DNA of 64,000 nt from Bedellia somnulentella (lineage: Eukaryota > Arthropoda > Insecta > Lepidoptera > Bedelliidae), in NCBI GenBank assembly GCA_963576735.1, contig OY755197.1:10304501-10368500 (forward strand). The letters are read 5' to 3'. The notes under the pieces were generated by a model. That model was not told where the DNA came from, searched no databases, and worked only from the letters and a program-made list of their open reading frames with translations. Position numbers and translations under genes: made by a program. Shown here piece after piece: positions 1-10,400 of the stretch (its first letter is position 1; each line of letters starts with the position of its first letter).

Positions 1-70
1 TTAGAAATTCCTTAGCTCTGGCTACCCCTTTCTTGGGATTTATAGCCGTGAGTATATGTATGTATGTGTC
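1..70 (+). repeat. SINE-A, 3' fragment cut by window edge
   Basis: Only the last ~70 bp of the SINE-A consensus is present (CTCTGGCTACCCC, then GGGATTTATAGCCGTGAG, then ATGTATGT). The rest lies upstream of the window. Confidence 0.8.
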
Positions 71-164
71 ATTGCATTTCACTTCTATTTGAAGCTAGGT
101 AAGGTTAAATTATGGTGGTCGCTATATGCCCTCTGCCTTATAAAGGGTTAAAAAAGCAACATAC

Positions 165-240
165 CTTTAGTCCCCTCTTACGACAACTGAGGTAGGTAGA
201 AAGGTGAGGGGTAGCGGCTTTCTAAGCCGACACGAGTAAC
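165..240 (-). repeat. SINE-A, degenerate head fragment
   Basis: The reverse complement of the SINE-A 5' head is recognisable (TAGTCCCCTCTTACGAC and CTAAGCCGACAC), with several substitutions. No tail is attached. Confidence 0.6.
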
Positions 241-461
241 TTGATATATGGTATAAAATACTTTCCAGCCATTATTTGGAAGTAGAGTGATTTGAGTATG
301 CCTGAACTAAGGTTTTATGGTGATATTTAAAGTGGTAATTAAATGGAATTAATAAATGAAAAAAAATATATACATATTTATCTGGGCATCTTTTGGAAAC
401 ATAAAAATCTCTATTTGACCATTTAGGGCCAGTTTCGTATCCATGACTCAAAAGGACTCAC

Positions 462-630
462 AACTTTATGATTCCAGACGTTAGCCGCCTCCGCCTCGAT
501 CTTGGTAACATTCACCACCGGCCTCACGTCTGGGTTCTCGGCGATACTCCTTCCACAGCTGCAGGAACCCAACAGCACTATCCCAGGAGATGAAACCAGT
601 TCGTCTTGGATTGGTGAGGAGTAATTTAAT
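462..630 (-). CDS. Candidate alternative exon 5b of gene D
   Basis: A GC-rich open stretch on the minus strand begins after a CAG acceptor at 631-633 and ends before a strong GTGAGT donor (461-456). It carries 56 codons plus one base. The first base completes the phase-2 codon left open by the exon ending at 8548, and the exon ends in phase 0, so it fits gene D exactly. It competes with the stop-containing exon at 7434-7311, which has the same entry phase. It could therefore be an alternative 3' end of gene D, or an exon of a separate minus-strand gene continuing left of the window. The encoded peptide contains GIVLLGSCSCG and NVTKIEAEAANVW; I recognise no domain. The intron sequence just upstream, where a polypyrimidine tract should lie, is made of a SINE-A tail. 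Confidence 0.5.
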
Positions 631-639
631 CTGTTGCTT

Positions 640-872
640 ATATCGACACGGCTATAAATACATACACACACATATACACACGGCTATAAATCACTAGAAG
701 GGGTAGCCAGAGCTAAGGAATTAGAAATTCCTCAGCCACTTTTGGAAAGTTGAGTGGGGAAAAGATGGTAAGATCAAGAATCCCTTAAAAGCCCCAATAC
801 CGTTAGTCGCCTCTTACGTACACCCACCGGAAGAAATGGGATAGTGCTATTCTAAGCCGACACTACACAGCA
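640..872 (-). repeat. SINE-A with internal deletion
   Basis: Both ends are present on the minus strand: head TAAGCCGACACTACACAGC at 854-872 and tail CACGGCTATAAATC near 678. The central part with the box-B-like motif is missing. The tail carries a duplicated CGGCTATAAAT and abuts the acceptor of the candidate exon at 630. Confidence 0.85.
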
Positions 873-1087
873 ATAAATACTAATAAGGGAATGCCGAGCT
901 TCAGATAAACAAAATGCTGAGCAATTATAAGAACTTTGAGTAAATAGGAGATTTCAAAAGAAAGATGTTTATGACGGGCATGTGATGGTGTTCTAATCGT
1001 ACATTTGTACGAAATAACAAAAATACTCTAACAAACAACTAATTCTATAAATTACTAACTGGAACTTTAGAATTCACCCAATAATTG

Positions 1088-1172
1088 CCTAAAAACCCCC
1101 ATTACCCTGACTCGCCTCGTTATACCCACGGAAAGCAATGACGTAATGATATTCTAAGCCAACGAAACACGG
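1088..1172 (-). repeat. SINE-A, old degenerate head
   Basis: Weak similarity to the SINE-A head (ATTCTAAGCCAACG, then ACACGGC). The flanking 873-1087 is AT-rich and I see nothing else in it. Confidence 0.45.
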
Positions 1173-1221
1173 CTCCCCCATTATGGAATTATAGATATGA
1201 GTAAAATAAATAAGTTTTTAC

Positions 1222-1477
1222 GCCGTGTAGTGTCGGCTTAGAATAGCACTACCCCGTTTCTACCGATGGGTGTACGTAAGAGGCGACTAACGGTATTGGG
1301 GCTTTTAAGGGATTTTTGGGCGATGCGGTTGGAAACCCATCACCAACAACCTTTACTTTACCATCTTTTCCCCACTCAATTTTCCAAAAGTGGCCGAGGA
1401 ATTTTTAATTCCTTATCTCTGGCTACCCCTTCTAGGGATTTATAGCCGTGAGTATATGTATGTATGTATGTATGTAA
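1222..1477 (+). repeat. SINE-A, full length
   Basis: A nearly complete copy running from GCCGTGTAGTGTCGGCTTAG through GCGGTTGGAAACCC (box-B-like) to GTGAGTATATG and a (TATG)n tail of about five units. Confidence 0.92.
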
Positions 1478-2170
1478 ATAAGTTTATGTTTAATATTTTA
1501 AACCTTGCACCTTATGACACATTCACAAACTAATCTACTAAGGAAATATTGTAAAGATAAGTGAGTGTGGGTCAAATTTTATCAAATCGTGTAAACACGG
1601 TTAGGTTATTTTCGCTTACATTTATGATTGAGCTCGTTAACAGTCATTTATAGTTTTGCTCATTGGAGAATGATTGGCACAGCGGGCACAGCTGTTAAAA
1701 GATTACAGCTACATAGTTGCAAATTTAGGAACAAGAAGCTTTTATTAAGATTTCACATATAGAAAAAAAGAAAGAAATGAAAATATTTTTTTTATTTAGC
1801 ACACATAAACCGTATTCAATGACATAATTTAAGGAAACGGTTTCGCTAAATTGGGCCCACAATCAGTAAATTCTGTGTATGAGTATACACAAAATCAGAA
1901 CTGGTTTTCATTATCAGCCACATGGTGATGGATGACAGTACGTCAGCAGCTATTTATATAAACTAGAAAATCAAACAAGTTAGAACAACCAAACAAACAT
2001 ATTTTCACTTATTACTGAGTTAATAATTGTCAAAATTTATGAGCACTTACTGCTTAAAAAGAAGTGCTTAAAAGTCCAAGTGTCTGATATTTAGAACCAA
2101 GAATCAGATGCCATTAGCGCGTATTCTCATGACGAACTAAATAGCGTATACGTATGTTTATATATATAAA
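1478..2170. other. AT-rich non-coding stretch
   Basis: No ORF, splice-site pair or repeat family that I recognise. It should lie in an intron of gene A if that gene's 5' exons are further left. Confidence 0.5.
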
Positions 2171-2331
2171 CATAACATAAACATAAACGTTCACGCCGAA
2201 TATCCCCGAGGGGATTGGCAGAGATACTAATACTTCTGAACATCACGTGACTTTGTCACCTGGTGTTCAGAGTACCCACGTTTTGTATCGACAGTGTACT
2301 CACGTGATAGGGGGCAGGCCTATCGCCATTT
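2171..2331 (-). repeat. SINE-B, 5'-truncated copy
   Basis: The 3' body of the tRNA-derived SINE-B: AACGTTCACGCCGAATATCC, the ATCACGTGACTTTGTC motif and GGGGGCAGGCCTATCGCC. It stops before the tRNA-like head, as expected of 5' truncation in target-primed insertion. Confidence 0.8.
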
Positions 2332-2512
2332 ATATATAGCATTCTTAATAAATGATAAATTAAACACTTTTACAATTTCGATTATCTCTCAACATAATTT
2401 GCTTCAATGATACTAATGTTATAATAAAGTCAAGAGCATGATAAGCCTATCTTTAATTGCGGTTCATAAAATTTATGGCACTTTTGCATTTATATATGTG
2501 TAAATATATACC

Positions 2513-2765
2513 TTTACATATATACATACATACATATACTCACGGGTATAAATCCCTAAAAGGGGTAGCCGGAGCTGAGAAAATAGTAATTCCTCAGCCA
2601 CTTTTGGAAGTTGAGTGGGGAAAAGATGGTAGAAAAAAGGTTGTTGGTGATGGGTCTCCAACCGCATCGCCCAAAAATCCCTTAGCCCCAAGTCCGTTAG
2701 TCGCCTCTTACGTACACCCACCGGAAGAAATGGGGTAGTGTTATTCTAAGCCGACACTACACAGC
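2513..2765 (-). repeat. SINE-A, full length
   Basis: The (ACAT)n tail, CTCACGGGTATAAATCCC, the body and CCGACACTACACAGC are all present in minus orientation. Confidence 0.92.
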
Positions 2766-3059
2766 TATATATATATATTTATACGGATACGGAATGTTAC
2801 AATCAAGAGCCCGAAGATGCTAAGGCTTTTTATCCCCTTGTGCTTATAATCATTCATTCATTCAAGGTATTCATACAAATATTTAAGAGATATTTAACTG
2901 TTATTTCCCGAAGAGATCTTACTTTTTGCCATTGGGTGTTCAAAGGATTCCCTTTATGTATTTACCATTTGAAAGGTGGCAATCCAAAGTCATTTATATA
3001 CACCGTTGTTATTGTTGGTCTTAAGTAAATTTCCTAATATTTTCTCTTCTTATTTGCAG

Positions 3060-4282
3060 CATCAATGGCCGCACTCCCGATGGCTCTGGGCTGCCTCATA
3101 TCTGGATGGATGATGGAAAAATACGGCCGAAGAACTTCTCACTACATCATCTGCGTACCATTATTACTCGGTTGGATCCTCATAGCGTGCGCCAACAATT
3201 TGACCCTTATGCTCATCGGAAGATTTCTTACTGGATTATGCGTTGGTTTAATCGGACCATTAGGACCAGTTTACATTGGAGAAACTACTGAACCAAAATA
3301 CAGAGGATTATTCTTAGCTGGCGTCTCTTTAGCAATTGCAATAGCTCTATTATTTGCACATGTTTTAGGAACATTTTTATCTTGGCAATGGACTGCTACA
3401 ATATTCACAATTTTCCCAATATTATCAGTTTTGCTTCTTACTCTAGTGCCAGAAAGTCCCTCGTGGCTGATTTCTAAAGGCAGGTCTGAAGAAGGTATTA
3501 AGGCATTTAACTGGCTTCGAGGATATGATACTGATGCGAATAATGAATTGAAAAGAATCATAGATAATCAAAAAGCGGCTGAATTAGAACCAAAATTGAC
3601 TTTGAAAGAAGAGTTACAGATACTGAAAAGTCCAGAACTGGTCAAACCTCTGACGATAATGGTAATTTTCTTCGTTATAGCCCAATTCTCAGGCGTAAAT
3701 GCTGTTGCTTTCTACTCAATTCAAATTGTTGAGAAATCTGTTGGAAAAGCTTTAGATCATTACGTAGCAATGTTAGTAATCGATTTAGTTCGAGTTATTA
3801 TGTCTTTTGTTGCCTGTGTCATATCAAAGAAATATGGGAGAAGACCTCTCTGTTTCATAAGTGGTACTTGGACCGCCTTATCAATGGTAGGACTTTCTGT
3901 ATTTTTATACGTTACTGAAGGAAAATCTGTTGACCATTTAGTATGGATCCCATTAGTATGTTTAATGAGCTACATATGTGCTGTAACTGTAGGATTAGTT
4001 CCATTACCTTGGATTATGTGTGGAGAAATATTTCCAATTAAAACAAAAGGGATAGGTTCTGGAGTTAGTTCAGCATTAGCGTTTTTAGCGTTTTTCGTTG
4101 TTGTTAAAACAGCTCCAGGAATGATGTCAGGCTTAGGTGAAGTTATAACCTTTTTAATTTATGGTATTATTGCTGCTATAGGAACTGGCATAATGTACTT
4201 TATATTACCAGAAACAAAAGGAAAGAGTTTGCAAGAAATTGAAGATAAGTTTAAAGGTGCGAAAAATGAGCCTGAGGTATAA
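3060..4282 (+). CDS. Gene A: sugar transporter (trehalose/glucose-type MFS), 3' exon
   Basis: A 12-TM major-facilitator sugar transporter of the insect Tret1-like group, expected to move trehalose or hexoses across the plasma membrane. The exon starts after a TATTTGCAG acceptor (3051-3059) in phase 1, and the stop is at 4280-4282. Family motifs seen in order are KYGRR (loop 2-3), GRFLTG, PESPSWL with KGR (end of TM6), KKYGRR (loop 8-9), GEIFPIKTKG and PETKGKSLQEIED after TM12. About 405 residues are encoded from the internal ATG at 3065. TM1 and the N-terminus are missing because they are on upstream exons: the equivalents in gene B are 17 and 45 codons. I found no such exon between 1 and 3059. 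Gene B splits this region with an intron (40503-42105) that gene A lacks. Substrate specificity cannot be read from sequence. Confidence 0.9.
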
Positions 4283-4503
4283 GTTTAAGTGTTTTCTGTT
4301 AATTTGTTAAGTACAATTAAGTTATTGAAATACTTTTTATCTGTGATACTACTATTGTTAAATATTAAGTTTTAATATTTTTTCACTGCCATTGTTAAAT
4401 TGAAAAGTAATATATTTTTAATATTAAATTTGAGTTATTCATTTCATCACACATATAGCCTTAGAAACCCTTAGTCCTTTGAGATTTACTAAAAACGTGG
4501 ATT

Positions 4504-4726
4504 TAGATATTTTTGTTCATGAAAACCTCATGTGGAGATTATTACTAATAAATAAAGAATAAATAAAGGAAAGAAAAATTTCGACACAGGCGGGAATCGA
4601 ACCCGCGACCTTCAGGTATACGCCCCCGTCGCTCTGCCAATTGAGCTACCGTGTCAATGGCTGCCAGCGCGAAATTCTTCTATCCTTGTGTCGAAGTTTT
4701 TCTTTCCTTTATTTATTCTTTATTTA
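4504..4726 (-). repeat. SINE-C: tRNA-like element with inverted flanks, 18-bp target duplication
   Basis: On the minus strand a tRNA-like core (about 4656-4583) has a good A box (TAGCTCAATTGG) and B box (GGTTCGATTCC), with a pairing acceptor stem GACACGG/CTGTGTC. The anticodon stem does not pair. The core is flanked by an imperfect inverted repeat (GGAAAGAAAAA facing TTTTTCTTTCC). TTACTAAAAACGTGGATT occurs at 4486-4503 and 4727-4744 as a target-site duplication, indicating retrotransposition. It lies just downstream of gene A. Confidence 0.85.
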
Positions 4727-4901
4727 TTACTAAAAACGTGGATTCTCCTAATCTCTTCAAATACACTTGATCGTTCAGCTACTAGGTGTCTACTGAAAAA
4801 GGCTTATCGTGAAGATATCCAAAACGGAATCTCACTTCCGCAAGTCGCGGTCTTCTTTGTGGAAACCTTCCCACACTTATAACGAATTAATGTCACATTA
4901 A

Positions 4902-5140
4902 TGCCGTGTAGTGCCGGCTAAGAATGTCATTACTCCTTTCTACCCACGGGTGTCGTAAGAGGCGAGGGTTTTTCAAGTGGTTTTTGGGCGATGCGGTTGG
5001 AGACCCCTCACCAACGATACTTAATTTCTACCATCTTGTCCCCTATCAACTTCCAAATGTGGCTGAGGACTTTCTGGCTCTGAAGCTCTGGCTACCCCTT
5101 TTTGGGATTTATGGCCGTGAGTATATGTATGTATGTAATG
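4902..5140 (+). repeat. SINE-A, 'CCGGC/ACGGGTGTCG' subfamily
   Basis: Full-length copy of a subfamily that differs from the main one: GTGCCGGCT head, CCCACGGGTGTCGTAAG, and a CTCTGAAGCTCTGG repeat near the 3' end. The tail is GTATGTATG. Confidence 0.85.
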
Positions 5141-5215
5141 TCACTCCAAACTTTTCTTTTTGTGAGACTTAAAGTTCATCATTAAAATATATTAATAAAG
5201 AGACCTTTCATCTAA

Positions 5216-5470
5216 CACATACATACATATACATATACTCACGGCTATAAATCCCTAGAAGGGGTAGCCAGAGCTAAGGAATTAGAAATTCCTCGGCCAC
5301 ATTTGGAAAGTTGAGTGGGGAAGAGATGGTTAAATAAAGGTTGTTGGTGATGGGTCTCCAACCGCATCGCCCAAAAATCCCTTAAAAGCCCCAATACCGT
5401 TAGTCGCCTCTTACGTACACCCACCGGAAGAAATGGGGTAGTGCTATTCTAAGCCCACACTACACAGCAT
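5216..5470 (-). repeat. SINE-A, full length
   Basis: The (ACAT)n tail, CTCACGGCTATAAATCCC, an intact body and CACACTACACAGC are present in minus orientation. Confidence 0.9.
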
Positions 5471-5558
5471 CTAACAGAGCAGACATTTCTTTGAAGAGAC
5501 ACTGTAATGATTCATTTAAAATTAATTTTATATGATAAACATGCTCTTTCCTTAACAA

Positions 5559-5928
5559 CATAACATAAACGTTCACGCCGAATATCCCCGAAGGGGTTGG
5601 CAGAGGTACTAATACTTCTGAACATCACGTGTCTTTGTCACTTGGTGTTCAGAGTACCCACATTTTGCATGGACAGTGTACTCACGTGATAGGGGGCAGG
5701 CCTTTCGCCGTTTCGTACGAATACACTGTCACATGACTAAGTACAACTCAGCCATGTGGGTTTCCTCACGAAGTTTTTCCCTCAACGTTAACAACCGTAA
5801 TAAATCAACCACACATGTGTCTTTAGAAAAGACAAATTAGTGTTGGCCCGACCCGGGATTTGAACACTAGTCGTTTGCACGATAACCGGTGTTAACCTAC
5901 CCATTGAGCTATCACGTCGTCTACATCC
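5559..5928 (-). repeat. SINE-B, full length with 12-bp target duplication
   Basis: Minus-strand tRNA-derived SINE. Its head holds an A box (TAGCTCAATGGG) and B box (GTTCAAATCCC), and its body ends in GGCGTGAACGTTTATG. TTTCCTTAACAA flanks it at 5547-5558 and 5929-5940. This copy supports the family boundaries. Confidence 0.9.
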
Positions 5929-5940
5929 TTTCCTTAACAA

Positions 5941-6486
5941 ATCGCAGACATTATGGAAAAAAGTAAAATTAATTATAAAGATGGTGTATAGTTTTATTAA
6001 CAGAATGATAAAATGAATATTATATAACATAAAATGATGAAAAAACTATAGAAATAATTAAAAAATGAAATAAAAAATGCACATTGGTACAAACAGCAAC
6101 TACAAAGTTGGTAAATGGTACCTACTGATGATTTTTAGATATTCGGTAGTTATTATATAGGGGAGTAAGATTAATTCAAAATGAAATCGCTTTCAATATA
6201 ATTAAGGTAATTAATACACTCGTTATTTGCAATAATGTTTAAAAGTTTTAAAGACTTATACAAAATAAACAAACAAATTACAACAAAAAAATATTACTTC
6301 ATTAGCGTAATATGAAACAGTGAGTTGTTTTAATAACATCAAATGGATTTGTCTTGTGAAATAATTTTAGCTTGTATGGCACGTAATTCTAAGAGTTCAT
6401 TTTTGTGAGTATTATGTCTAGTGTAAATATAAGACATACAAACAATATACAACTTTTTTTTTTTTATTAAACTTTAAAGTGTCTTG
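5941..6486. other. AT-rich non-coding stretch
   Basis: Very AT-rich, with no ORF and no recognised repeat. It would be intron sequence if exon 5b belongs to gene D. Confidence 0.5.
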
Positions 6487-6728
6487 TTGTGTAGTGTCTG
6501 CTTAGAATAGCACTTTCCCATTTCTTCCGGTGGGTGTACGTAAGAGGCGGTATTGGGGCTTTTAAGGGATATTTGGGCGATGCGGTTGGAGACCCATCAC
6601 CAACAACCTTTACTTCACCATCTTTTCCCCACGCAACTTCTAAAATGGCTGAGGAATTCCTCATTCCTTAGCTCTGGCTACCCCTTCTAGGGATTTATAG
6701 CCGTGAGTATATGTGTGTATGTATGTAA
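6487..6728 (+). repeat. SINE-A, near full length
   Basis: Head GTGTAGTGTCTGCTTAG, a 10-bp loss around GACTAACG, then the normal body and a GTGTATGTATG tail. The nearby 6729-7024 holds nothing I recognise. Confidence 0.88.
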
Positions 6729-7024
6729 AGTGTCGCAAGTATCAGTATATATAAGATTTTATTTAATGGGGTTGTTAAACATGGCGAAATATGATTTATT
6801 AAATAAAATATCGGTAACATCCACTGAAATGCCTGTCATTGTGTTAAAACTTGTTTGAGCAAAAACTTGTAATACAATTGTCCAAATAATTAACTCACTA
6901 TTCTTGAAGTTTCAAATATATTACTATAAAACTAAAACAATTATGTCTCTGATATGATTGATTTGCAATTATGGAAAACAAAATATTATTAAATGTTTAC
7001 TAAAACTTAAAAGACGCAAACTTA

Positions 7025-7162
7025 CGCCCGATTTCTGAATTGAGTATTCCAGCTGAGAACAACTTAAGTATCGTTCTGTCGCATTGAAATCTTAACAACT
7101 GAATGAGACAAAACGATACTTAAGTCGTTCTCAGCTAGAATACTCAATTCAGAAATCAGGCG
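7025..7162. mobile_element. 138-bp palindromic MITE (copy 1)
   Basis: Long imperfect TIRs begin CGCCCGATTTCTGAATT and cover most of the element. The left flank is TA. A second copy of exactly the same length lies at 44899-45036 between two TA dinucleotides, suggesting a Tc1/mariner-type non-autonomous element. No coding capacity. Confidence 0.8.
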
Positions 7163-7310
7163 TTATATTCTGAAATTTTAAGTTCACAATCAAATGTGTG
7201 TAACTAGTTTTCTAGACATTTACGATCCTGTCAGAGCTGTAGTTGATAAAATAACTTCTGATGAAATGTAATACAAGTAAATGCACAAAAAAATCGAATC
7301 ATTGAACCCG

Positions 7311-7434
7311 CTACTTGACCCTCGCGCTCGGCTTGACAAGCCTGGACGCTGGGGGAGCAAACTTGGCGAATCCTGATTGGTCGAACACTGGAAGCAGATC
7401 TCGGACTCTTGCTGATACAGTACCACCAGTTACC
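7311..7434 (-). CDS. Gene D terminal exon 5a
   Basis: The acceptor ATTTCCAG ends at 7435. The first base completes the codon AG|G left by the exon ending at 8548. Forty codons follow, then TAG at 7313-7311. The peptide ([15 protein letters not shown], then [16 protein letters not shown]) is less AT-biased than its surroundings, as expected of coding DNA. Confidence 0.65.
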
Positions 7435-10400
7435 CTGGAAATACATAGGTGCATGAGTTTAATTGAACTTTCAAGGACCCAAACGTTCACGCCAAATATG
7501 CCCGAAGGGGTCGGCACTTGGCAGAGGTACAAATACTTCTAAACATCACGTGACATTTAATTAAACTATGGTTTTAATTTGAATCCAAATGCATAAAAGT
7601 AAATATTTTTTAAAAAAAATCAAAAATTAAGTTTTATATAGTTATGAACCCCAGTCACAAATGCTGAAATCATAACATCCTACATTATATGCTCTCTGTA
7701 TAAAATCCATTTTATGCAAAAACCAGTTTATTTCATAATACGCTAAGCACCTACTACATCATACTATATTATTTTTAATAGGTCTCGGATATCAAGAAAC
7801 CATTTATGAAGGAGTTAGTTAGTAAGTAAGTAAGTAAAATGTTTATTTGGTATTAAAAACAAAATTACAAACAGTATTTAACAATAAGATACAACATTTA
7901 ATGATACCAAAAAGGTCATCATACGCTTTCTAGTGTCTGGATCTATTGTTATTATTACGTTATTACATACATACATACATACATATTCTCACGCCGTTAG
8001 TTCCCATTGGGGTAGGCAGAGACTATCGATCGCCACCTTGTACGATCCTGGCAAACCTCTCTGGCTTCGTTTACATCCATAAATCTTTTCATACATGCTC
8101 TTTTATTCTTCATACTGCGGACACCTGCCTTTTTGAGCACATTTTCTATTTGATCCAAATGTGTCCTCCGAGGTCGTCCTCTACTAACATTACCTTCCAC
8201 ATTGGCTCTATATATCTCTTTCACCAATTTACTGTCATGCATCCTCTCTATGTGCCCAAACCATCTCAACATTCCTTTTTCTATCTTTCTTACAATATCA
8301 TCTTTTACACCACACCTTTCACGAATCACATCATCATTCCTCACACGATCACATAACCTTACATTACACACTTTTCTGAGGGATCTCATTTCTACTGCAT
8401 TCACTCTACTTTCATGCTTCTTCTGCCACGTTATTCTAATCCTAAAAGTGAATAGATATGAATATATACAAACTACTTATGAAGTGATAAGTACATATTC
8501 AGCTATTTCTTAGAACTTGAAACAATGTAAAAGAAACAAATATTTACCTAGCAGGTTTGTAAAGTTTAGCAGCTTGGGCCGGAGTAGCCAGTTCGGTTGG
8601 GAAGTAAGTAGCGCCGTAGAAGTCAAGTCCATTTTGCAGAAGAATGTTTGCTTCTTCGATATTAGCCAAAGTGACGCGGACAACACTAGTAGCTTCTTTC
8701 GGGATCATAGTGCTGAGCAGCTCTCCGTCGATAGAGGTTAGAAGTCGGGAAGGTGGTTTCTCTGGTTTTGGGGTTGAAGTTCCTGGAATTATTATGATTT
8801 AACATCAGTTGTATCATTTTCAAAGACAATAATAGAGTCCCTATATGTGCAACTCTTGATATATAAATTCTTTCAATTTGAATGTTTTTGACATGAAAAC
8901 CTCATGTTGGGATTATTACTAATAAATAAAAGATGAATAAAGGAAAGAAAAATTTCGACACCGGCGGGGTTCGAACCCGCGACTTCAGGTATACACCCCC
9001 GGTCCGTACTACCGGGGAGGTAGGGAACGCAAACACTACTTAAAAAGTGTAAAACAAAAAAAATCTTTTTTTTTAAGTCGGTTAACAAAGAATAGAAAAA
9101 TTTCGCACTGGAAGCCATTGAAACTGTAGCTCAATTGGCAGAGCGACGGGGGCGTATACCCGAGGTCGAAATTATTTTACGATCAGTCAGCTGTTCTGTC
9201 CCAGAGCGGTGCACAGCAGGGCGATCCTTTGGGCCCATTGGTATTTAGTTTGGCCATTCAAAATATTGTTTCACGTGCTGATACCAAACTAAACGTGTGG
9301 TATTTAGATGATGGGACAATTGGTGGGCCACCAGATATGGTTTTTGATAACTTGCGACTCCTGATTGATGGTTTAAAGGAGATAGGCTTGACTGATACTG
9401 AAAAATGTGAAATATTTCCATGTTCGGGGCGCTTACACAATTTTCAGCGTTTCCAGGAGTTGCTGCCTGGTATAATGTTGTTTGATAAGTCAAGTTTTAA
9501 TTTGCTGGGTGCACCAATTTTCCCAGAAGCAGTGCCGGCAGCTGTGCAACAAAAAACTGATTCCCTGTTATTTGCACGCGAGCGGTTACATGATTTATCT
9601 GCGCACACGGCGTTGACTCTGATCCGCCATTGTTTGGCGCTTCCTAAGGCCGTATATTTTTTACGCACAGCTCCGGTGTGGAAGTTAAGATCAGAAGTGG
9701 AGACATATGATGAGACTTTAAAAAATCTTTTAGAAGATGTTCTAAATGTGCACCTTAGTGCTGAACAACGGTGTCAGGCAGCTTTGCCCGTACGGTACGG
9801 TGGCCTTGGTGTTCGTAGGATGTCAGATGTTGGTTTGCCCTCTTTTTTGGCTTCTTCGCATGGGGTGGTGGATTTAGTTGCTCGGATTCTCTCGTTGAAT
9901 GGTGACGCGATCCGCTTGTCTTTTGTGGAGGAGGCATTTACCGAATGGGTAGCTGTAAGCCAGTCTTTGGGTATACCTGAGCAGCCAAACCTACAGCGGA
10001 GTTGGGATGACGTTTTGTGTAAAAATAGGCAGGAGCGGCTTATTCGCTCTAACATGGGGACAGATTTATCTCGAATTAGAGTTCTTTCGAGGCCCGAATC
10101 TGGGGCGTGGTTGCATGCCCTCCTATCTCCCCAGTTAGGTACGTTTCTGGACAATGATTCGTTGCGAATTGCTGTGACTCTTAGGTTAGGGTGTGATGTT
10201 TGCGAGTGCCATCAATGTTTTTGTGGCGTGGAAGTGGACACCCCTTGTGTCACCTATGCCATCATACCACGGGCTATGTTGCTTAAGGTGTGTTGGTCGA
10301 TTTCCTTGTCATCATGCTTTGAATTACAATAGTGCGGAGGGCCCTGGTGTCCACTAACATTCCCTGTATCTTGGAGCCGCCTGGTTTAAGTCGAACTGAC

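Noticed and set aside
640..872. SINE-A as a MINE-1 type Helitron
   Set aside because: It ends in a (ATGT)n microsatellite, but it is 5'-truncated in many copies, shares a LINE 3' end and has no CTRR terminus, so a SINE fits better.
2457..2738. ORFs across SINE-A copies (for example 2457-2738, 43569-43988)
   Set aside because: The open frames follow the SINE-A consensus and start or stop at random; no protein is conserved between copies.
4583..4656. A tRNA gene on the minus strand
   Set aside because: Good A and B boxes and an acceptor stem, but the anticodon stem does not pair, and the same unit recurs several times with common flanks and a target duplication. It is the head of a SINE.
8202..8513. 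Plus-strand ORFs across 7946-8513
   Set aside because: Shadows of the minus-strand LINE-B coding sequence.
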